DNA of 5,011 bases. Origin: Mxb001 sp044360385. Lineage in GTDB: Bacteria > Actinomycetota > Actinomycetes > S36-B12. Positions 1-5,011 of the stretch are shown in pieces. The DNA is taken from positions 1 through 5,011 of the forward strand of contig JBIKKK010000164.1 in the NCBI GenBank assembly GCA_044360385.1. Direction: 5' to 3'. The notes below the pieces were generated by a model. The model had not been told where the DNA came from. It searched no databases and worked only from the letters and a program-made list of their open reading frames with translations. The translations under genes were made by a program, and so were the position numbers. The first letter of the stretch is position 1. The number at the start of each line of letters is the position of its first letter.

Positions 1-311
1 CGACCGAAGGCGGTGCCGAGCCCGTGACCGAGAGAGGACTTGCCCCCTTCGAGCTCAGCTGCCGCGCTCACCGTGAGACCCGCTTGGAAGATCGCGGTGA
101 CCAACATCACTAGGTATAGGCCGATGATGACCAGCGCCCAGCCGATCCAGTTGCGGTCAGCTGCGATGAAGAGGAAGCCCGGGACAACGACGAGGAACGG
201 CACGAGGCATGCCACAGCACCGAGCGTCGGATACGCGATCAGGTATCGGTTGCCCTTGAGCAAGGCCCACGACTGCCGCGTCAGCGCGCGGCTATCACCC
301 CAAGCTCCCAT
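1..311 (-). CDS. DUF6159-like integral membrane protein (partial, C-terminus beyond left edge)
   Basis: The minus strand from ATG at 311 reads without a stop to base 1, giving 103 residues. The N-terminus (MGAWGDSRALTRQSWALLKG) is a soluble, amphipathic segment. It is followed by two hydrophobic stretches, about residues 26-50 and 56-76, that should span the membrane. Next comes a small-residue segment (FQAGLTVSAAAELEGG) leading into KSSLGHGLGTAFG. This layout, an SW.LLK opening, two helices, then an Ala-rich segment with L.GG and a GL..A run, matches my recollection of DUF6159 proteins of Actinobacteria and Archaea, whose function is unknown. The start lies 2 nt after the stop of the upstream GlsB-like gene (TAG-CC-ATG), so the two are probably translationally coupled. 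The upstream Shine-Dalgarno is weak (AAGAG, distant). A full-length protein would probably carry more membrane helices. Being a membrane protein is clear; the family name is a recollection of pattern, not a search result. Confidence 0.75.
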   Translation of the reverse strand, partial: MGAWGDSRALTRQSWALLKGNRYLIAYPTLGAVACLVPFLVVVPGFLFIAADRNWIGWALVIIGLYLVMLVTAIFQAGLTVSAAAELEGGKSSLGHGLGTAFG

Positions 312-313
312 GG

Positions 314-580
314 CTAGACCGAACTCTTGCGAAACAGTGCCGCGACGAGGGCGACGAGGATCGTCGCCACGAGGATCTGCAGGACCAGGGTCAGCCAGCT
401 GAAGCCCCAGACCTGGTCGAAGAACTGCACCCCGATCCAGGTGCCGATCGCCGCGCCCACGATTCCGCACAGGATCGTCATGATGCAGCCGATGGGCTGC
501 ATGCTGGGGACGAGGATGCGGGCGATGAGGCCGATGACGATCCCCACGCCCAGGACACTGAAGAAGCCGGTCATCTCCAT
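314..580 (-). CDS. GlsB/YeaQ/YmgE family small membrane protein (transglycosylase-associated)
   Basis: This 88-residue protein starts MEMTGFFSVLGVG and ends AALFRKSSV. It has three hydrophobic helices at about residues 6-22, 31-52 and 64-83. The core has the family signature: a first helix ending in GLIARILVP, a polar turn (SMQPIG), then a glycine-zipper second helix with GIVGAAIGTWIG. Family members (YeaQ and YmgE of E. coli, GlsB of enterococci) are small inner-membrane proteins linked to stress responses by expression data. The old name 'transglycosylase-associated' does not reflect a known enzymatic activity. ATG at 574 (MTGFF, 86 aa) is an alternative start; neither start has a good Shine-Dalgarno, though the GGAG of ATGGAG lies immediately before the second. 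It lies 40 bp downstream of the zapE-like gene and 2 nt upstream of the next membrane protein, so it is probably the middle gene of a minus-strand operon. The longer open frame reaching back to 829 overlaps the ATPase and is not real. Confidence 0.88.
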   Translation of the reverse strand: MEMTGFFSVLGVGIVIGLIARILVPSMQPIGCIMTILCGIVGAAIGTWIGVQFFDQVWGFSWLTLVLQILVATILVALVAALFRKSSV

Positions 581-620
581 GGAGCGACTATGGCACTTCG
601 CAGCCCCGCCAGCGGTCACC

Positions 621-1628
621 TCAGGGCGTGTCGCCCTCTCTCGCGAGAGCCACGATGCGCGAGAGTGCCCTGCGGTACTTCTTGCGGTATCCGCCCCGGA
701 GCATCTCCTCGGAGAAGAGACGCTCAAGAGAGATACCCGATGCCCGGACGGGGATGTCCCGGTCGTAGAGCCGATCGACCAGGACCACCGTCCGCAAGGC
801 CTCCACCTGGTCCGTGAGCGTGCGCACATCGGTGAAGTGGACGGCCGTCACACCATCGAGGAGGGCGGCGTAACGCGAAGGATGGATCCGCCCGAGGTGG
901 CGCTGCACATCGCGCCAATCATCGAGCGTCGCCGTCGGCACCCCCTCGGCAAGTGCGCGCACCTGCTCGTCGGAGAGCGGCTCCGGCGCGACGGGTGTGC
1001 CGCGATGCCGGTAGTCCTCGCCGTCGATGCGAAGGACGTCGAAGTGCGCCGACAACCCTTGAATCTCGCGAAGGAAGTCCTCAGCCGCGAAGCGTTCCTC
1101 GCCGAGGCGCTCGGGCAGGGTGTTGGACGTCGCCGCGAGGCGCACGCCGGCATCCACGAGTTTGCCCAGGAGCGTCGACATGAGGACCGTGTCACCGGGG
1201 TCATCGAGTTCGAACTCGTCGATGCAAATGAGTTGATACGCCGACAGGCGCGATACCGCCTCCGCGAAACCCAGCGCCCCGACGAGGTTGGTGTACTCCA
1301 CGAAGGTGCCATAGGCGCGCGGCTTAGGCGCGACGTGCCACAGGGATGCGAGCAGGTGGGTCTTGCCCACGCCGAAGCCGCCATCGAGATAGACGCCCGC
1401 ACGGGACTCGGGAGGGGCGGCACGGCGCCGCCATCGCCGACCCGGCGCCTCCCCCAGCGTGGCGGCGAAGGCCCCTAGAGCCGCGACCGCGGCAGCCTGG
1501 CTGGGTTGGTTCGGGTCCGGGGCGTAGGTGTCGAAGCGCACCTTCGCAAAGTGTGGGGGCGGGACGAGGTCGGTGAGCAGGCGCTCCGGCGTCACCGCCG
1601 GGTCTCGATCGACAAGTCGCCCTGGCAC
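621..1628 (-). CDS. zapE: ZapE/AFG1-type AAA+ ATPase
   Basis: The frame encodes a P-loop ATPase of the AFG1/ZapE family (335 aa from GTG at 1628). Numbered from there, Walker A GGFGVGKT is at residues 83-90, with K89 and T90 for the nucleotide. Walker B LICIDEFE is at 133-140, with D137 and E138 for Mg2+ and catalysis. The sensor-1 strand ATSN ends at N169. FLREIQGL follows at about 185-192, then IDGEDYRHR, and the C-terminus has GGYRKKYRRALSR. These are family landmarks. In E. coli, ZapE is reported to act on the Z-ring under stress; yeast Afg1 handles mitochondrial membrane proteins. The actinobacterial role is less certain. Start choice: the longest frame begins with ATG at 1673, only 6 bp from the divergent ligase ATG and without a Shine-Dalgarno. 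Its extra 15 residues are rich in Arg and Trp and look untranslated. GTG at 1628 begins (M)PGRLVDRDP, as I would expect in relatives, and has a TANNNT box 7 nt upstream, as for a leaderless mRNA. Two membrane-protein genes follow downstream. Confidence 0.9.
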   Translation of the reverse strand: MPGRLVDRDPAVTPERLLTDLVPPPHFAKVRFDTYAPDPNQPSQAAAVAALGAFAATLGEAPGRRWRRRAAPPESRAGVYLDGGFGVGKTHLLASLWHVAPKPRAYGTFVEYTNLVGALGFAEAVSRLSAYQLICIDEFELDDPGDTVLMSTLLGKLVDAGVRLAATSNTLPERLGEERFAAEDFLREIQGLSAHFDVLRIDGEDYRHRGTPVAPEPLSDEQVRALAEGVPTATLDDWRDVQRHLGRIHPSRYAALLDGVTAVHFTDVRTLTDQVEALRTVVLVDRLYDRDIPVRASGISLERLFSEEMLRGGYRKKYRRALSRIVALAREGDTP

Positions 1629-1635
1629 CTGCCGG

Positions 1636-1641
1636 ATGCTA
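1636..1641 (-). promoter_or_regulatory. Candidate -10 box for a leaderless zapE transcript
   Basis: On the minus strand TAGCAT (a TANNNT match) ends 7 nt before GTG at 1628, the spacing expected when transcription starts at the initiation codon. A 17-nt spacer upstream of it is CGGACC (1664-1659), only a partial -35 match. Leaderless mRNAs are common in Actinobacteria. This is a pattern match only. Confidence 0.35.
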
Positions 1642-1650
1642 CGCGCCCAC

Positions 1651-1664
1651 CGGACCCAGGTCCG
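1651..1664. promoter_or_regulatory. Small dyad in the divergent zapE/ligase gap
   Basis: CGGACC-CA-GGTCCG is a perfect 6+6 bp inverted repeat near the middle of the 51-bp gap between the preferred zapE start (1628) and the ligase start (1680). Its right arm coincides with the -35 position of the candidate zapE promoter, so a bound protein could affect one or both genes. Dyads this short are not rare in GC-rich DNA, so an operator role is speculative. Confidence 0.25.
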
Positions 1665-1679
1665 TGTCACCATCGCGAC

Positions 1680-2783
1680 ATGGAGACCACCGCTGCGCCG
1701 GCGTCCATCGGTGAACCTCCCTGGGATCTGCCCGTCACACCGCCGATCGCACCGATGCTCGCGTCTCCTGCTGGCGACGTTTTCCCCGACCGCGATGACC
1801 TCGCCTTCGAGCCCAAATGGGATGGCTTCCGCATGCTCGCCTTCCGCTGCGGCTCGCGGATCGCCCTGCAGGGCCGCGGAGGCGACGATCTGTCCTACGC
1901 CTTCCCCGAGCTGGTCGCATCGCTGCGTGACGCCCTGCCTGAGCGCGCGGTCCTGGACGGGGAGGCCATCATCCTGCGCGGCGGCATGCTGGACTTCCCG
2001 GCGCTCGGGAATCGGCTGCGTCCTCGCACCGATGCCAACACGATCAGTCGCCTTGCGAGCGAGAGCCCTGCGACCTATGTCGCCTTCGATGCGCTCGCGC
2101 TTGGCGACCGATCCCTGCTCGATGCTCCCTACCGTCTACGCCGCGAGGCGCTCGTGAGCCTGGACAGTCCCCGTGCGGAATTTGCCCTCACGCCCATGAC
2201 GCTTGACCGTGACGTCGCACTCCGGTGGTTCCACGATTTCGAGGGGGGTGGGCTCGACGGACTCATGGCCAAGCCCGTCGATGCGCCGTACTCACCGGGC
2301 AAGAGGACCCTGCTCAAGATCAAGCATCGACGCACGCTCGATGCGGTCGTGGCCGGCTGGCGAGGGCACGCCAAGGATCCCGACCGCGTGGGTTCACTCC
2401 TGCTGGGCCTCTACGACGGTCGCGGGCTGCTGCAACACGTAGGCGCAGCCTCAGGCTTCTCCGCGCCGCGCGGACGCGAGATCGCCGAGTTCGTCGCGCC
2501 GTATGCCGTGGCAGAAGGAAGCGATCACCCCTGGGCTCGCGACGCCGATGGCGGGCCGCGCAGACCTGGCGCGGCGAATCGCTGGAATCGAGGACGCGAT
2601 CAGGCATGGCATCCCCTCCGCCCCGAGGTCGTGGCCGAGGTCACCTACGACCAATTCGAGGGAGATCGACTCCGTCACGTCGCCACCTGGCTGCGGTGGC
2701 GGCCCGACCGGGATGCGTCGTCGTGCACGTACTCGCAAGTCGCTCACCCTGTGCCCGTCGACATCGAGGCACTGCTCTCCTGA
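1680..2783 (+). CDS. ligC: ATP-dependent DNA ligase, LigC type
   Basis: This 367-residue protein should seal nicks in duplex DNA through a lysyl-AMP intermediate. The adenylation domain shows motif I FEPKWDGFR with nucleophile K46, motif III VLDGEAII (residues 91-98), motif IIIa YVAFDAL (133-139), motif IV GLDGLMAK (191-198) and motif V LLKIKH (211-216). An OB-fold domain follows from DAVVAGWRGH (about 221) to the end, with LRPEVVAEVTYDQFEGDRLRH and the closing LRWRPDRD and SCTYSQV segments typical of the LigC/LigD ligase domain. Neither a polymerase nor a nuclease domain is attached, so it is the stand-alone form. In mycobacteria LigC-type enzymes act in repair, with a minor role in end joining. 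Motif IV has Asp where many ligases have Glu (DGLMAK), which I believe is common in this subfamily. ATG at 1680 is chosen because METTAAPASIGEPPWDLP leads directly into the conserved PPIAPMLA segment; upstream in-frame codons overlap zapE. No Shine-Dalgarno precedes it, so leaderless initiation is likely. No Ku gene is visible here. Confidence 0.93.
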   Translation: METTAAPASIGEPPWDLPVTPPIAPMLASPAGDVFPDRDDLAFEPKWDGFRMLAFRCGSRIALQGRGGDDLSYAFPELVASLRDALPERAVLDGEAIILRGGMLDFPALGNRLRPRTDANTISRLASESPATYVAFDALALGDRSLLDAPYRLRREALVSLDSPRAEFALTPMTLDRDVALRWFHDFEGGGLDGLMAKPVDAPYSPGKRTLLKIKHRRTLDAVVAGWRGHAKDPDRVGSLLLGLYDGRGLLQHVGAASGFSAPRGREIAEFVAPYAVAEGSDHPWARDADGGPRRPGAANRWNRGRDQAWHPLRPEVVAEVTYDQFEGDRLRHVATWLRWRPDRDASSCTYSQVAHPVPVDIEALLS

Positions 2784-2817
2784 GCCTCGCATCGATATCG
2801 AGGCACTGCTCTCGTGA
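2754..2817 (+). repeat. Direct repeat of the ligase 3' end, including the stop codon
   Basis: Bases 2754-2783 (the last nine codons plus TGA of the ligase) recur at 2788-2817 with 26 of 30 identities. The core is 24 nt (2760-2783 versus 2794-2817) with two differences, C2762/T2796 and C2780/G2814. Both copies spell DIEALLS-stop, and the two core differences are synonymous third positions. The offset is 34 nt, so the second copy sits in another reading frame and is not translated as part of the ligase. It looks like a local tandem duplication or a remnant of rearrangement. Confidence 0.85.
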
Positions 2818-2894
2818 CCGGCCCCGTCCGCGCATCAGCATTTCCTCGGGATTCACGCTGAGGGGGCGGTGAATTGTCAGGATCGTGTGAGGAA

Positions 2895-2937
2895 GCCCTG
2901 GGAAGCGCCCCGCGACCGCGCATCCACCGCCCAGGGC
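2895..2937 (+). terminator. Hairpin: possible ligase terminator or 5' leader structure
   Basis: GCCCTGGG (2895-2902) is perfectly complementary to CCCAGGGC (2930-2937) across a 27-nt loop. Within the loop GCGC (2905-2908) can pair with GCGC (2918-2921). No T-tract follows. It lies 111 nt after the ligase stop, so it may end ligase transcription or form part of the leader of the next gene. Confidence 0.35.
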
Positions 2938-2956
2938 GTGTCAACGTGGCAATGGT

Positions 2957-2973
2957 GATGCGATCCACGCATC
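2957..2973 (+). promoter_or_regulatory. Short hairpin 6 nt upstream of a Shine-Dalgarno
   Basis: GATGCG (2957-2962), loop ATCCA, CGCATC (2968-2973) is a perfect 6-bp stem ending 6 nt before AAGGAG at 2980. A folded stem here would lie within or near the upstream edge of the ribosome footprint. GATGCG can alternatively pair with an identical upstream CGCATC (2919-2924). Confidence 0.35.
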
Positions 2974-2979
2974 CAGGAC

Positions 2980-2985
2980 AAGGAG
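2980..2985 (+). promoter_or_regulatory. Strong Shine-Dalgarno for the secreted protein
   Basis: AAGGAG is followed by a 5-nt spacer (TCGCC) and ATG at 2991. It fixes the start against the in-frame upstream TTG at 2874, and is one of only two strong ribosome sites in the window. Confidence 0.85.
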
Positions 2986-2990
2986 TCGCC

Positions 2991-3701
2991 ATGGCCACCC
3001 GACGCACACTCGCCGCCACAGCCGCCATCTTGCTCATCGGCACCGGTGCCGTCGCCGCAGGAGCCACTGCCGTCCAGGCCCGCGAAGGTGGGCACGCCGG
3101 CAAGGGTCCCGGGCATGGCCTAGGTGTTGGTCTAGGCGTCGGGATCGGGCACGGGAACAAGTTCGGCCAGGGCCAGGTCCAAGACCGCTGGCTCGAGCGT
3201 CACGTCGACCGGACTTCGACCGACGAGGCTCGCGCTGCCCTGAAGGCCGCTCTCGCGTCCGCGCGCACCGCGCTCCGGGACGCCATCGATGCCGCTGGCG
3301 ATGACGCTGCCGCTCGCGAGGCCGCGCGCGTCGCTTTCGCGTCGGCTGTGCAGGCTGCCGTCGCGGCGTTCGATGCCGCCACCCTCCCTGCGGATCAGCT
3401 TGCCGCTGTGACTGCCTACCGCTTGTCCATGGTCGGCGCGATCGAGCAACTGCGCACCGCCGTCGACCTCGCACACGGCACCTTCAAGACAGCGACGACC
3501 GAAGCCCAGGCGACGCTCAAGGCGGCCATGGCCGCCGCCACGTCGCGTGAGGAGCGGCGCGACGCGTGGTCGGCGTACCGCGACGCCATCGAGCCCGCCC
3601 GCGAGGTCCAGCGCACCGCCGTGCGCACCGCGTCAGAGGCCTTCAGGGGCTCGGTCGAGGCGGCCCGCGATGCACTCGAGGCCGCTATCCCGCAGTCCTA
3701 G
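2991..3701 (+). CDS. Exported Gly/His-rich and Ala-rich helical protein of unknown function
   Basis: I do not recognise this 236-residue protein. Residues 1-30 form a signal peptide: TRR, a hydrophobic core (LAATAAILLIGTGAVAAGA) and a probable signal peptidase I site after V-Q-A30. RRTLA only weakly resembles a Tat motif, so Sec export is more likely. Residues 31-62 form a Gly/His-rich linker (PGHGLGVGLGVGIGHGNKFG) that could be flexible or bind metal. From about 75 to the end it is Ala-rich with many Arg, Asp and Glu residues, predicting long amphipathic helices. ARAALKAALASA (80-91) resembles AQATLKAAMAAA (172-183), suggesting an internal duplication with a period of about 92 residues. There is no cysteine and no membrane anchor or sorting signal, so it is probably released or loosely wall-associated. 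ATG at 2991 is supported by AAGGAG. The gene appears monocistronic, ending before a strong hairpin. Low-complexity composition makes function by resemblance unreliable. Confidence 0.85.
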   Translation: MATRRTLAATAAILLIGTGAVAAGATAVQAREGGHAGKGPGHGLGVGLGVGIGHGNKFGQGQVQDRWLERHVDRTSTDEARAALKAALASARTALRDAIDAAGDDAAAREAARVAFASAVQAAVAAFDAATLPADQLAAVTAYRLSMVGAIEQLRTAVDLAHGTFKTATTEAQATLKAAMAAATSREERRDAWSAYRDAIEPAREVQRTAVRTASEAFRGSVEAARDALEAAIPQS

Positions 3702-3714
3702 CAAGCGCACCGCC

Positions 3715-3763
3715 AGGACCCACGAGCCGGCGTTCCCCCTGTAGGGACAGGCTCGTGGGTCCT
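3715..3763 (+). terminator. Strong hairpin terminator after the Ala-rich protein gene
   Basis: AGGACCCACGAGCC (3715-3728) and GGCTCGTGGGTCCT (3750-3763) form a perfect 14-bp stem starting 13 nt after the stop codon. In the 21-nt loop, CCC (3737-3739) and GGG (3744-3746) can pair over TGTA. Outside the stem, GCGCAC (3705-3710) can pair with GTGCGC (3767-3772) across small internal loops. Only TT follows the stem, so it is not a classic U-tract terminator. Such stem-only terminators are usual in high-GC actinobacteria. It separates this gene from the aldehyde dehydrogenase. Confidence 0.8.
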
Positions 3764-3801
3764 TGCGTGCGCGCCGTGGCACGATGCCCTTCACCACTCA
3801 C

Positions 3802-3808
3802 GGGAGGG
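3802..3808 (+). promoter_or_regulatory. Shine-Dalgarno of the aldehyde dehydrogenase
   Basis: GGGAGGG lies 5 nt before ATG at 3814 and supports that start. Between the hairpin and this site there is no convincing -35/-10 pair. Confidence 0.75.
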
Positions 3809-3813
3809 CGAGC

Positions 3814-5011
3814 ATGGAGTTCTACGGCCACATCATCAACAACGAGGAGGTCCCCTCCCTCGACGGCGCGACCATGCCCGATATCGACCCCTTCACGCGC
3901 GAGCCGTGGGCGACCATCGCGTGCGGTGGCAAGGCTGACGCCGATCGGGCGGTCGCCGCCGCCCGCGAGGCCTTCGACTCCGGACCATGGCCGCGGATGG
4001 GCTACGAGAAGCGCCAGCAACTCATGCACCGGCTCGCCGACCTCATGGAGGAGCACGCCGAGGAGCTCGCCATGGCGGACACCCGGGACATGGGCAAGCC
4101 CATCACCCAGTCTCGGCACGACGTAGCCCGCTCGGTCCTCAACGTCCGCTTCTTCGCCGATCATGCGCGCATGTCGACCGCGGAGACGCTTCCCATGGAC
4201 ACCGGCCACCACGCCTACACCCGCTGGGAGCCCGTAGGCGTCGTCGTGGCCATCTCGCCGTGGAACTTCCCGCTCATGCTGGGCACCTGGAAGGTGATGC
4301 CCGCGCTGGCCTGGGGCAACACGGTCGTCTGGAAGCCTGCGGAGGACACGCCCGTCTCGGCCACGATCATGGGCCGCCTGGCGATCGAGGCCGGCTTCCC
4401 CCCCGGCGTACTCAACGTCGTCCACGGCTACGGCCCCGATTCAGCCGGATCGGCGCTCACCGAGAATCCCGATGTCGAGCGCATCACCTTCACGGGCGAG
4501 TCCGGCACAGGCAAGATCATCAGCGCTGTCGCGGCGCGCAATCTCACGCCCGTCAGCCTTGAGCTCGGCGGCAAGGGCGCCAACATCATCTTCGACGATG
4601 CCGACATCGACAACGCCGTGCACTGGGCGGTCGAGGCAATCTTCCGAAACGCCGGCCAGGTCTGTCTCGCGGGCAGCCGGCTCTATGTCCAGCGCGGCAT
4701 CTACGAGGACTTCCTCGTCCGATACAAGGCGGCAGCCGAGGCCCTCGTCATGGGCGACCCGAAGGACCCCGCGACTCAGTTCTCGGCGGCGCTCGCGAGC
4801 CAGGAGCACTTCACCAAGGTGCAGGGCTATCTCGGCACCGAGGCACTCGGCGGGGGCCGCATGCTCACCGGCGGTGTGGGCGAGGGCTGGAGCGTCAAGC
4901 CGACGATCATCACCGACGCTCCTGCGGATGCCCGCGTCGTCAAGGAGGAGATCTTCGGCCCCGTGACGGTGGCCACGCCCTTCGACACGGAGGACGATGC
5001 CGTCGCTCTCG
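3814..5011 (+). CDS. NAD-dependent aldehyde dehydrogenase (partial, C-terminus beyond right edge)
   Basis: The frame from ATG 3814 is open to the window edge: 399 residues of a family usually near 490-500. It oxidises an aldehyde to its acid with NAD(P)+ in the cytoplasm. Visible landmarks are SPWNFP (148-153) with N151 of the oxyanion hole, WKPAED (173-178) with K174 and E177 at the cofactor, FTGESGTG (226-233) at the Rossmann turn, ELGGK (250-254) with general base E250, GQVCLAGSR (281-289) with nucleophile C284, and KEEIFGPV (377-384) with E379. E177, three residues after K174, favours NAD+ over NADP+. Details such as MPALAWGNTVV, GVLNVVHGYGPDSAG and TFTGESGTG resemble the 2-hydroxymuconic-semialdehyde and HpaE-type dehydrogenases of meta-cleavage pathways, but betaine aldehyde and other ALDH subfamilies are close, so the substrate is open. 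It begins a new transcription unit after the strong hairpin and has a good Shine-Dalgarno. Downstream genes would settle the pathway. Confidence 0.95.
   Translation, partial: MEFYGHIINNEEVPSLDGATMPDIDPFTREPWATIACGGKADADRAVAAAREAFDSGPWPRMGYEKRQQLMHRLADLMEEHAEELAMADTRDMGKPITQSRHDVARSVLNVRFFADHARMSTAETLPMDTGHHAYTRWEPVGVVVAISPWNFPLMLGTWKVMPALAWGNTVVWKPAEDTPVSATIMGRLAIEAGFPPGVLNVVHGYGPDSAGSALTENPDVERITFTGESGTGKIISAVAARNLTPVSLELGGKGANIIFDDADIDNAVHWAVEAIFRNAGQVCLAGSRLYVQRGIYEDFLVRYKAAAEALVMGDPKDPATQFSAALASQEHFTKVQGYLGTEALGGGRMLTGGVGEGWSVKPTIITDAPADARVVKEEIFGPVTVATPFDTEDDAVAL

Larger units (their letters stand above)
2818..2990 (+). promoter_or_regulatory. Non-coding leader of the secreted Ala-rich protein gene
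   Basis: These 173 bases between the duplicated ligase tail and the next start have no credible gene. No clear -35/-10 pair could be found. The stretch contains an 8-bp inverted repeat (2895-2902 with 2930-2937) and a 6-bp hairpin at 2957-2973. The 9-mer CCGCGCATC occurs twice (2828-2836, 2916-2924) and CGCATCCA twice (2919-2926, 2968-2975). A strong Shine-Dalgarno lies at its end. Some of these repeats can pair in mutually exclusive ways. Confidence 0.5.

Noticed and set aside
40..402. Plus-strand open frame of 120 codons at the left edge
   Set aside because: It overlaps antisense to two membrane-protein genes, and its composition (Arg, Pro, Ser, Thr) is that of a GC-rich shadow frame.
327..1478. 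Long plus-strand open frame (383 codons) opposite the zapE and GlsB-like genes
   Set aside because: It is antisense to two genes with clear family motifs, is Arg-rich with no recognisable domain, and is explained by the strong GC3 bias of the opposite strand.
1506..1679. Upstream in-frame extension of the ligase by 58 codons
   Set aside because: It would overlap the zapE N-terminus antisense, shows no ligase similarity, and the conserved region starts shortly after ATG 1680.
2503..2817. Alternative-frame reading of the ligase 3' region ending in the duplicated DIEALLS; possible programmed frameshift
   Set aside because: The ligase frame keeps family motifs right up to its own stop (RWRPDRD, SCTY), and no slippery sequence was noticed. 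The alternative frame resembles nothing known to me.
2874..2990. TTG at 2874 as start of the secreted protein (39 extra residues)
   Set aside because: The extension would bury the signal peptide behind a polar region, and ATG 2991 has a near-perfect Shine-Dalgarno at proper spacing.
3034..3474. Minus-strand open frames opposite the Ala-rich secreted protein
   Set aside because: Ala-rich GC-biased genes routinely give open antisense frames. These are Arg-rich with no domain, start signal or sensible context.
3777..3791. TGGCACG resembling the -24 half of a sigma-54 promoter before the aldehyde dehydrogenase
   Set aside because: The -12 GC is absent at the required distance, and Actinobacteria generally lack sigma-54.
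3987..4966. Several open frames on both strands inside the aldehyde dehydrogenase
   Set aside because: All overlap a frame with complete catalytic motifs; they are shadow frames.

Overview
The window is high-GC DNA (about two-thirds G+C by eye) with strong G/C third-position bias. It most likely comes from an actinobacterial chromosome. Supporting this are an actinobacterial-style ZapE/AFG1 ATPase, a LigC-type ATP-dependent DNA ligase and a DUF6159-like membrane protein. Several genes also lack a Shine-Dalgarno site and look leaderless. I cannot name a genus. No mobile element, tRNA, rRNA or CRISPR array is visible.

Left part, minus strand (1-1628): a probable three-gene operon read leftwards. 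It holds a ZapE/AFG1-type AAA+ ATPase, a small GlsB/YeaQ/YmgE-type membrane protein of 88 aa, and the N-terminal 103 residues of a DUF6159-like membrane protein that runs off the left edge. The last two genes are separated by 2 nt. The operon combines a membrane-associated P-loop ATPase with two small membrane proteins, one of a family linked to stress.

Middle, plus strand (1680-2783): an ATP-dependent DNA ligase with all nucleotidyltransferase motifs, divergent from zapE. The shared gap is 51 bp with the zapE start I prefer (only 6 bp with the longest start) and carries a small dyad. Just past the ligase stop, the last codons and the stop are repeated almost exactly, 34 nt downstream and in another frame. 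From 2818 to 2990 is a non-coding leader with several inverted and direct repeats that could form a hairpin, a pseudoknot or an alternative hairpin ahead of the next gene.

Right part, plus strand: an exported, cysteine-free protein of 236 aa (2991-3701) with a signal peptide, a Gly/His-rich linker and a long Ala-rich helical region containing an internal repeat. I do not recognise its function. It ends at a strong hairpin with a perfect 14-bp stem (3715-3763). An NAD-dependent aldehyde dehydrogenase follows (3814 to the right edge, 399 residues visible), with all catalytic residues and closest in motif detail to the hydroxymuconic-semialdehyde dehydrogenase group.

Most of the window is ordinary housekeeping or accessory metabolism. 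I see no clear new multi-gene system. The most unusual items are the duplicated gene tail after the ligase, the possible structured leader and the unknown secreted protein.
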